DNA of 13,270 nt, taken from CAYNYI01 sp964401455 (GTDB taxonomy: Bacteria; Fibrobacterota; OXYB2-FULL-49-7; CAYNYI01). The stretch is taken from contig CAYNYI010000082.1 of the NCBI GenBank assembly GCA_964401455.1, forward strand, positions 1 through 13,270, written 5' to 3'. The translations under genes and the position numbers were made by a program. Shown piece by piece: positions 8,001 to 13,270 of the stretch. How positions within the stretch are numbered: the stretch's first letter is position 1; each line of letters starts with the position of its first letter. Below the pieces are notes generated by a model. That model saw only the letters and a list, made by a program, of their open reading frames with translations, was not told the origin of the DNA and did no database searches.

Positions 8001-11000
8001 ACACTCCTGTATGCGGACGGAAGTTCACCGTAGTTGTCATCATTATGTTCAGTTACATTCAGAACAAGAGTATCGACGCTGGCGTTATCGTCCAGATCGA
8101 TAGTATCCAAAACCATATTGTCCGGCGGCTGCGCACTGTTGAAGATCTCAAATCCTATGGTGTCTCTGAACGTGCTTCCGCCGATATTAACAGAAGCGGC
8201 TACTTTACCCGTCACAGAGACCCCGGAAGTATCATAAATATAACTGAAACGCAGATTGGCGGATTTATTCCCGCTCTGCGGAAGAAGCATTATTGTATCG
8301 TTTTCAGTAAGTTCACAAACCGAAAAAGGATCGGCATTATGCTCATTGTAGTTTACTTCTATGAGCTCCCATGTTACGGAGGTATCGGCAAAACCGGTCG
8401 AGCCGTCCGCCATTGAAACATATTCGGCCTTGGCAAAAATCTGTATCTCATTATTATATGAGTTGAGGTTATTCGGGCAGTGCGCTTCTTTATAGCTGCC
8501 GCTTATCGTGGCCGTATCAGAAACAGAAGTGCTCTTTGTCAAACGAAGACCCGTAACAACTTTTGTGCTGTCAGCTATTCTTATCCGTATCGTGTCACGC
8601 ACCAGACCGGACTCCGAAGTATATTCAGCATAGACAAATCCGGTCGTATCAAAAGTCATGGAGGACTGATCCGTAAAATCAACATAAAAGCTGTCTGTTA
8701 AAGTGCTGTCCGGCGCGGCCTGTACTTTTCCCTGATTATTGTCAAAGCCACGGACATGCCAGTTTGCCCGGGCAGGACCGAAATAAAATTCATCGTTATA
8801 GAGGGATTTTCCGTAAAATGTAAAACGGTCATATTGCGCCGAACCTCCGGCTACAATATTTGTGACAACTTCCACGGACGAGGGCCTTGTCTCATTTGTT
8901 CTGTCTGAATGGTCCTCCCGCGCGGTATCTGCAACAAAACCGTTAACAACCGTAGAGGTATCTCTTACTTCAAAATCAAGCGTATCATAAAGGACTGTCC
9001 CCTCTCCCGCAAGATCCAGGGCCGCGACTGCTTTTCCGCTTATAACAATTCCATCACGGCTGTACAGGTTCTGGAGTACCAGAACATTGGCGGAAGTATC
9101 GACCGCGATCCTGTCCAGAAGACCGATCGGCTGGCCGAATTCGGCTGAACCGTTATGATAATCCGTGACAGTGTCGATCAGCGAAAGCGACGCAGCCGTA
9201 TCCAGAAAAAGAGTATCACCCGGTGCATTGAAGTCAGTCTTTGTTACTGACACACCCTTAAAATACAATGAAACGTCGCGGCTGTAGGTATGGTTTGAGC
9301 CCGGGTAAGGGACCCGCTCATAATAACCCCGGATTCCGGCGGTATCGGAAGAATCGGATGAAGTTTTGGTTATTATTACCTTTTTGATATCTTTTGAGAT
9401 CAATCTCACTTTTAGAGTATCATAAACAGTGGAAGGCACATCGGTTAAGTAAGACGCGATGACCATACCGGTTGTATCCGCCCTTACCGTACTTCCGAAA
9501 TCGATATAGAAGCTGTCAACCGAGGTACTGTCAGGTGATCCTGTAACCGTATTGTTATCAAAGCCCCTGATAAACCAGTCTGCCGGACCTCTTTCGAGAT
9601 ATGATCCTCCGGCAGTGGCTTTGGAATACAGATAAAGCCTCTGAGTTTCCGGCGGACGGTTTTCATGTATGGTATCGGTAAAAGTACCTGTCGAGGCACT
9701 GCTTGTCGTAAAGACAGTATCGATTACCATACCGTCAACGACTGTTGTATCTTCTATTATAAAATCCAGAGTATCGGTAAATGTCTGCCCCGAAAAAACG
9801 GCGGAAGCGACAATGGAACCGGTCACGGTTTCTCCGGTGCGGCTGTAGATATTCCTGAAAGTGATATTGTTCTGTTTCCCTGTAGACGAGGAAAGGTATA
9901 TCATGTCGGCGTATCCTGCCGGATTGCCGTCTCCCGTGCCTCCGTGAAGTTCATAAATAACACCGGAGGTGTCCCAGGAGGAAGATGTATCGGTATAAGA
10001 AACAGTCTGTGATGCTCCTTCCCTGACCGTTATTCCCGCAATAGAATAAACCGGGTTGTAATCCTGATTGCAAAGAATATCAGGAGTGGGCGGATAGGCC
10101 CTGCTGTAATAGTGACGGATAACCGCGGTATCCGAAGAATCCGACTCGGATTTGATTATCCGGAAATCGGTGATATCTTTTGTTATTATATTTATCAAAA
10201 CAGTATCCCTGACCGTGCCTCCGGCCGGAGCATTATATTCCGCCGTAACCATACCGGTATTCTCAGGATAAACCGCAGACGGAAAGACTATGAAAAAACT
10301 GTCCCGGTCCGAATACGGCGCGGAGCTTACAGAGTTCGCGGAAAAACCGCTGATATCCCAGGAACAGGGAGCGGGCTCCAGATATTCTGCGGAGACAGAC
10401 GCTCTTGCGTAAAATTTCAGTGTATCGAGGGTGTCCGACCCGAAATAATTTTTACCGTAATGAACGGTATCGGTTATTGTACCGGGTGAGGCCAGATTGA
10501 ACGAAGCCGCCGTATCAATAACCATGCTGTCGGCAAAGGCGTCGTTCACGACAGAAAAATCTATTGTGTCTGAAAAAGAGGCCCCCTCAGCGGAGAATGA
10601 TGCGGAACCTATAAGCCTGCCTGTAATGGACGCGCCCGCTGAATCATACAGCCGGCTGAAAGAAGCGACAGTGTTTTTCCCGGATGACGGGCTGAAGCTT
10701 ATGTCCTGCGGATAACCGAGTACACCGGAACCGAAGTTCACCGAAGCGGTATCCCATGCGGCCGTGGTATCTGCAATCACAGTTGAGGAATCGTTTCCAT
10801 AGCGGTATTTTACAAACGCTCTGGCATAAAGGTATTTTGAGAATGTCGCCAGATCATCCGTACCCGGGTCATAAGCGCGGCTGTAGGAGCCTGTTATCGG
10901 GCCTTTCTGAGTTGTATCTGTGGCGCTCGTATATATTTTCAGGTCTACAACATCGCGCCCGGTAAGTTTTACCGCGATTGTGTCTTTCACAAGTTCGGGA

Positions 11001-13270
11001 GCGGCCGTTGTATATTCAGCGATTATCCTTCCGCTGACGTCTCCGTAAACAGAAGCCGGCATAAATATTTTGAAACTGTCTATAGACGTCGAATCCGATG
11101 CTCCGACCGCATTATAATCAAACCCCTCAACACTCCAGTCGGCGTTGACAGGCTCTTTATAACTCGCGTCAATAAGCCCCTTGGAGTAAAATGTCAAAGT
11201 ATCAAAATTTTCAGGAGGGGCCTTGCCATGATGAATAAACGTCGAAAGTGTCTCAGGGTAATTATGAGCGGTATAACTCGTATCTATGCCGATATTATTT
11301 ACAGGTGTACTCGCGTCCACTACCGAAAAATGTATGGTATCATAAAAGGTTCTCGTTCCTCCGGAATAGGGGAAAACCTGCTCTGCGTAAACAGCACCGG
11401 TTATAGCGTCATGGTCTTTGCTGTACAGGTTCTGAAGAGTCAGTATTGTATTCTGGGCCTCATCGGAACTTATGGAGATGTCATCAACGAATCCGACCGG
11501 ATTATTCGGCGTTGTCCCCAGATCAGTGCCGTTATGGGACGTCCATACAATATCGGCTGTGTCCCACAGAATAACCGTATCACGGAAATACCGGTACTCA
11601 CCCGAACCGTCTTTATAAACGACTCCCTTTTTTCCATACAGGGTTATCGGCCCGGGGCTGTAAACATCTCCGCCGCCGGGGTTAAGGGCCCAGTCGTATG
11701 ATCCGCTAATCGAAGCGGTATCAAGAGAATCCGCGCTTGTCTTTGTGATGCGGATACCTGCGACGTCTTTTGTTATGATATGCACTTCTATCCGGTCGGT
11801 AACCGTAACAGAGCTGTCTGTAATATATTCGGCCTCGACATATCCGGTAACTTCGGCGTTGAGAGAAGACGGCAATACCATATAGAAGCTGTCTGTTCCC
11901 GTGCTGTCGGGCGACGGAGTCACGCTGTTCAGGACAAAGCCGCCGTATGTCCAGTCAACATCTTCGCGCTTTATATAGCTTCCACCCGAAAGCGCCTTTG
12001 CGTAAAACCAAAGTGTATCCTCTGAGGCAGAGCCGTTTTCATAGACGGTATCGGCCGTGACCGCGGAGGAGGCCGCGTCTGTGCCGGCCGCGGTATCAAT
12101 TACCATAGCGTCGAGATAAGTTGTATCAGATACTCTGAAGTGTATTGTGTCATAATAATCGTCGTTCAGTTTTGCCACAACCATACCGCTGATTGTATCA
12201 CCTTCCGAATCGTATATATACTGTAAGTTTAAAGCATTCTCCGAACCTGTCGTAAGAGTCATTTTAATCTCATCCAATACCGGAGGATTTTCGCCTCCGG
12301 TTGTCGTCCGTTTTTCCCAGACGACATTCGAGGTGTCCCAGTTTACGGATGTGTCCGAAATTACAGTGTCTCCGCTGCCGGCTTCTTCGTATAATGCGTA
12401 AGCATAAAGCGGAAGTGAGGCATTATATGTGTCTTCGACATCAACCGGGTAATCTCTGCCGTAATGCTTGTCTATAAGACCGGTGTCGCTGAAATTATTC
12501 TGTGATTTTGTAATCAGGATCCCGGCCAGGGTGTATGATTCTATTGTAGTGGCGCTTACAAGATTTTCATAAAAATCCTCATTGTCCTCCGGCATACCGA
12601 AATCTTTGACTTCGGCCCATTTATTGAAACTGCCTCCTCCGTATGTAGTATAATTGCGGCAGCCGGAGGCGGTTATATAATATTTGGTGTTGGACAAAAG
12701 AGAGTTCTCGCCGAAATCTCCCCTGCCGATTGTGATTGTGGTATCAGAGGCTCCCGGGTATGGAAATATTATCTGCGGGCTTGAAGCGTCCTCGTCCACA
12801 AAGACAAAATCCGACGCTCCGGGGCTGCTCACCCAGATTCCGATGGAATCGATCTTTCCCCGGTCGGGGTTCAGGTTTTTAAATCTCACCGCAATCGAAG
12901 TATCCGTTACCTGGTCCACCATAACAGAGCATTTGAAGCTTATTGTCGGAGCCTCCGCCTGGAGTTCGGTAGGGCCTATGTCGAGGGTGTCGTCGAGAAT
13001 ACGGGGACTGCCTCTATAATCTCTGTTGTTTTCCGAAACCGGATAGATATCGCTCAGCTTCGACATAAAAGAGCCCGGCGTTATTCCATTGCCGTTAATA
13101 ATACAGGTCCCGTCATTAGGCTTAAAAGAGTCTGTGTTTTGGTAAAGTGAATCCAGCACATAATTTACAACAGCAGACCATTGTGTTTCTGAGTGTGTAC
13201 CGCTTCCGTCGTAGCAGGAATCGGTGGAACCGTAAAGTATATTGTGAACGTCCTGATACGGTATGGCAAC
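4739..13270 (-). CDS. Giant secreted multi-domain Ig-like repeat protein, 5' end outside the window
   Basis: At least 2843 residues are visible, and the frame stays open to position 13270, so the N-terminus, any signal peptide and the promoter lie outside. The GTG at 13159 is not a credible start: 37 more codons upstream fit the protein (VAIPYQDVHN at the edge). Residues below count from that edge. Order: end of a probable beta-helix (1-104), FN3-like domain (107-227), six tandem double-Ig units (248-1844), several degenerate Ig-like domains (1845-2435), an Asp-rich calcium-type loop (2448-2456), a Big_5-like domain (about 2592-2723) and a FlgD-Ig-type C-terminus (2727-2843). No transmembrane segment or catalytic motif is visible. 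The composition is rich in Thr, Ser and Asp, with very frequent Asp-Thr pairs. It is most likely an exported surface or secreted protein for adhesion or polymer contact; that role is inferred from architecture. A terminator follows the TGA. Confidence 0.9.
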   Translation of the reverse strand, partial: VAIPYQDVHNILYGSTDSCYDGSGTHSETQWSAVVNYVLDSLYQNTDSFKPNDGTCIINGNGITPGSFMSKLSDIYPVSENNRDYRGSPRILDDTLDIGPTELQAEAPTISFKCSVMVDQVTDTSIAVRFKNLNPDRGKIDSIGIWVSSPGASDFVFVDEDASSPQIIFPYPGASDTTITIGRGDFGENSLLSNTKYYITASGCRNYTTYGGGSFNKWAEVKDFGMPEDNEDFYENLVSATTIESYTLAGILITKSQNNFSDTGLIDKHYGRDYPVDVEDTYNASLPLYAYALYEEAGSGDTVISDTSVNWDTSNVVWEKRTTTGGENPPVLDEIKMTLTTGSENALNLQYIYDSEGDTISGMVVAKLNDDYYDTIHFRVSDTTYLDAMVIDTAAGTDAASSAVTADTVYENGSASEDTLWFYAKALSGGSYIKREDVDWTYGGFVLNSVTPSPDSTGTDSFYMVLPSSLNAEVTGYVEAEYITDSSVTVTDRIEVHIITKDVAGIRITKTSADSLDTASISGSYDWALNPGGGDVYSPGPITLYGKKGVVYKDGSGEYRYFRDTVILWDTADIVWTSHNGTDLGTTPNNPVGFVDDISISSDEAQNTILTLQNLYSKDHDAITGAVYAEQVFPYSGGTRTFYDTIHFSVVDASTPVNNIGIDTSYTAHNYPETLSTFIHHGKAPPENFDTLTFYSKGLIDASYKEPVNADWSVEGFDYNAVGASDSTSIDSFKIFMPASVYGDVSGRIIAEYTTAAPELVKDTIAVKLTGRDVVDLKIYTSATDTTQKGPITGSYSRAYDPGTDDLATFSKYLYARAFVKYRYGNDSSTVIADTTAAWDTASVNFGSGVLGYPQDISFSPSSGKNTVASFSRLYDSAGASITGRLIGSASFSAEGASFSDTIDFSVVNDAFADSMVIDTAASFNLASPGTITDTVHYGKNYFGSDTLDTLKFYARASVSAEYLEPAPCSWDISGFSANSVSSAPYSDRDSFFIVFPSAVYPENTGMVTAEYNAPAGGTVRDTVLINIITKDITDFRIIKSESDSSDTAVIRHYYSRAYPPTPDILCNQDYNPVYSIAGITVREGASQTVSYTDTSSSWDTSGVIYELHGGTGDGNPAGYADMIYLSSSTGKQNNITFRNIYSRTGETVTGSIVASAVFSGQTFTDTLDFIIEDTTVVDGMVIDTVFTTSSASTGTFTDTIHENRPPETQRLYLYSKATAGGSYLERGPADWFIRGFDNNTVTGSPDSTSVDSFYIDFGSTVRADTTGMVIASYLTDVPSTVYDTLKVRLISKDIKKVIITKTSSDSSDTAGIRGYYERVPYPGSNHTYSRDVSLYFKGVSVTKTDFNAPGDTLFLDTAASLSLIDTVTDYHNGSAEFGQPIGLLDRIAVDTSANVLVLQNLYSRDGIVISGKAVAALDLAGEGTVLYDTLDFEVRDTSTVVNGFVADTAREDHSDRTNETRPSSVEVVTNIVAGGSAQYDRFTFYGKSLYNDEFYFGPARANWHVRGFDNNQGKVQAAPDSTLTDSFYVDFTDQSSMTFDTTGFVYAEYTSESGLVRDTIRIRIADSTKVVTGLRLTKSTSVSDTATISGSYKEAHCPNNLNSYNNEIQIFAKAEYVSMADGSTGFADTSVTWELIEVNYNEHNADPFSVCELTENDTIMLLPQSGNKSANLRFSYIYDTSGVSVTGKVAASVNIGGSTFRDTIGFEIFNSAQPPDNMVLDTIDLDDNASVDTLVLNVTEHNDDNYGELPSAYRSVSFYSKALVGNAYWGKAEVSWTIDGFNNPLNSVSSPLDTFSGTGEFLDTAFYLAFGDTATGDAGRVIARYETGLETIRDTVEIILRDSIDYDTLQALFLTTLDPSIYDPITLLRNRLDSITIEAGTADTLFVVAMDTNSLVMMQTYAVGRSQIIEWNNTDSMNAYNQRHSDYDETEIEIPWSMFTKAPDSLSMAFLPLDEGAPSCTVKIRISAVDSVARYALEIAPGYAGDRAPGLIRDTVTWTLEEGSKTYYAVSRDRFGNFIENAASRYYPLDENYFSVTGVDTFVTMSRVDYSTSSFVTNLKARNDDLPDLWDTLYFNVINYGYDKYRLYSEELGILDTLGSVLTIGEPVTLFFEGHRDYDESDTLWDPLSAQWLISEEGLGQQSAEAKSLTFDPQTVGTYTLAVVSGSDTLSYIINVEPGEPAGLRAEIINEGEILAGDTFAVRVVVTDKNGNRVSSFDSDYFKAACSRPAAGLNDTVLAGELNYGQDPKEAWTCLAYTDSMPSGADSIMSSADDSVSLGNFRRGADTVYFRLVNSYSSVTPQYVYLRLNDSLKADVLVNLKTGPLAFVKLFQDKNATVPVLDTVSLTKDRYQLYAIPFDRCGNIAFSAAVSGKKYMSANWTENGSCHGDKTEEDAETFRFNMTDFGCDAVVSISSPDTSIKTASAFSDSVYIRVAGDPELSGSTLKDTDGDGYADLLRIEFISNRHFYDVFSASDDDFSACSVWYKLPGADIDISLKGDSLDVSWSIDSVGMIDGSSGDTIPDSEISGNSLGRVFLLYLKEHAASYYTDNFDDVYLKALYGETNRPLYETFYKPSFQITLPNGEKVPGIADDGIGPVLRGAVYADSGCAESADARSSMTVYFSEAVNLTGLNLDEILLFRDSNYIDEELLAPEDSIESVNMDGPNLKGSVYKFNMSRSAESRSSFNFSDGKVRIYSDKSIEDNYGNPVHKNNPGAVVTRNNLEEICGIKAGPNPATNTNINISVKFSYKTKNNRSDEPMPVTLSGKVFDMLGNFVTSLGPVEGYCQSRTTDGNVSVTWPWPCVNEKGRLVASGPYIIRVTAEYGNGVNEDVGTYKIVVLRKN
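5102..5497 (-). other. Big_5-like (SbsA-type) Ig domain
   Basis: About residues 2592-2723 of the visible protein. DDGIGPVLRGAVY, then SMTVYFSEAVNLTG, match the G-P-V-x-x-x-A ... V-x-F-S-E-x-V pattern of bacterial Ig-like domains that precede C-terminal sorting tails. The domain ends near SIEDNYGNPV, another typical D-x-x-GN-P-V element. Confidence 0.55.
5903..5929 (-). other. Asp-rich calcium-binding-type loop
   Basis: Visible residues 2448-2456 read DTDGDGYAD, fitting D-x-D-x-D-G-x-x-D as in EF-hand-like and thrombospondin type 3 loops, and followed by the strand LLRIEF. Only one copy is present. In secreted proteins of this style the DGDG-x-x-D segment often precedes an Ig-like strand. Calcium binding is inferred from the ligand pattern. 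Confidence 0.6.
5966..7738 (-). other. Degenerate Ig-like domain region after the repeat array
   Basis: Visible residues 1845-2435. The regular repeat breaks down here. Three segments carry the bacterial-Ig D-x-x-GN turn: RDRFGN (2013-2018), DKNGN (2209-2213) and DRCGN (2360-2364). The second sits in a good Ig-like context, EPGEPAGL followed by AGDTFAVRVVVTD, a layout common in extracellular spacer domains. The first stretch, beginning SITIEAGTADTLFVVAMD, may be a decayed further half-unit. There is no catalytic signature. Domain borders are approximate. Confidence 0.55.
7739..12529 (-). repeat. Six tandem protein repeats, each a pair of dissimilar Ig-like halves
   Basis: Unit boundaries in bases are 12529-11765, 11764-10952, 10951-10175, 10174-9389, 9388-8561 and 8560-7739 (255, 271, 259, 262, 276 and 274 residues). 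Each unit opens with a strand like GIRITKTSADSLDTA. Half A then shows a DTS-x-x-WDTS motif (clear in units 1-4), a G-x-x-x-TG turn and DTI-x-F-x-V. Half B opens at MVIDTA (or a variant), then has FYAKA, DW-S/T-x-x-GF, DSTSxDSF and VRDTIxVxI, ending in ITKD or a variant. The halves resemble each other loosely (an aromatic-Y/F-x-KA strand, a conserved Trp, a closing DTI strand), so there are about twelve beta-sandwich domains in an ABABABABABAB order. Units 5 and 6 are the most diverged; unit 6 half A has DTSVTWELI where others have WDTS. The copies differ too much for this to be an assembly duplication. Confidence 0.85.
12590..12952 (-). other. Fibronectin type III-like domain
   Basis: Visible residues 107-227. 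TDTSIAVRFKNLNPDRG resembles the B and C strands of an FN3 domain, and LLSNTKYYITASGCRN matches its closing L-x-P-x-T-x-Y-x-[IV] pattern, with Asn in place of Pro. It acts as a spacer between the beta-helix and the repeat array. Assignment is by pattern; a divergent Ig-like fold is the alternative. Confidence 0.5.
12959..13270 (-). other. Tail of a right-handed beta-helix domain (choice-of-anchor-Q-like ending)
   Basis: Residues 83-102 of the visible protein run RDYRGSPR, then ILDDTL, then DIGPTE. This matches the well-known closing signature of many secreted beta-helix proteins, D-x-x-G-x-x-R followed by D-[IM]-G-x-x-E, catalogued as a choice-of-anchor Q domain. The preceding residues (GTCIINGNGITPG around 55-67, and the Trp- and Tyr-bearing stretch before them) fit the last coils of such a helix. 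It implies that a parallel beta-helix, possibly carbohydrate-acting or binding, lies to the right of the window. Motif recognition is from memory. Confidence 0.6.

Noticed and set aside
11228..11701. 157-codon plus-strand reading frame inside the giant gene
   Set aside because: It is antisense to repeat unit 2 of a clearly protein-like frame, with no Shine-Dalgarno or domain evidence.
7739..12529. Assembly-generated tandem duplication
   Set aside because: The six units differ throughout in protein and DNA sequence and in length (255-276 residues), so they are genuine diverged repeats.

Overview
The window reads as a stretch of chromosome from a Gram-negative (two-membrane) bacterium. Every supportable gene lies on the minus strand, and about 98% of the bases are coding. 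An RND transporter overlapping a TolC-like outer-membrane channel implies an outer membrane. Next to them sits a giant secreted beta-sandwich protein, rich in Asp-Thr, that ends in a FlgD-Ig/type IX-like C-terminal domain. This combination recalls Fibrobacterota (Chitinispirillia-like) or another FCB-group lineage. That placement is an inference from protein style only; there is no rRNA or marker gene here. Ten N bases inside the RND gene show that the sequence is a scaffolded draft, perhaps metagenomic.

Layout in the direction of transcription (right to left). (1) Positions 13270 to 4739: the 3' part of a giant gene, at least 2843 codons, whose frame is still open at the window edge. The visible protein begins with the tail of what looks like a right-handed beta-helix domain. 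It continues with a fibronectin-III-like domain and six tandem units of 255-276 residues, each made of two different Ig-like halves. After these come further Ig-like domains, an Asp-rich calcium-type loop and a FlgD-Ig/sorting-type C-terminus. (2) Positions 4738 to 4584: an intergenic region with a perfect 12-bp hairpin followed by a U-tract (terminator of the giant gene), then a possible ECF-sigma-type promoter. (3) Positions 4583 to 97: a two-gene operon with a 4-base ATGA overlap, encoding an RND inner-membrane permease and a TolC-family outer-membrane factor. No periplasmic adaptor gene is visible. (4) Positions 96 to 1: a non-coding tail with two copies of a 27-base, dyad-symmetric direct repeat at 32-base spacing.

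The permease and outer-membrane factor should form the two ends of a proton-driven tripartite efflux pump, with the adaptor supplied from elsewhere. The giant protein is separated from them by a strong terminator, so it is probably an independent surface or secreted protein (adhesin or polymer-binding type) and not a pump component. The points most worth a second look are the nested A/B repeat array and the hidden N-terminus of the giant protein, the missing adaptor, the ECF-like promoter, and the palindromic repeat pair at the left edge.
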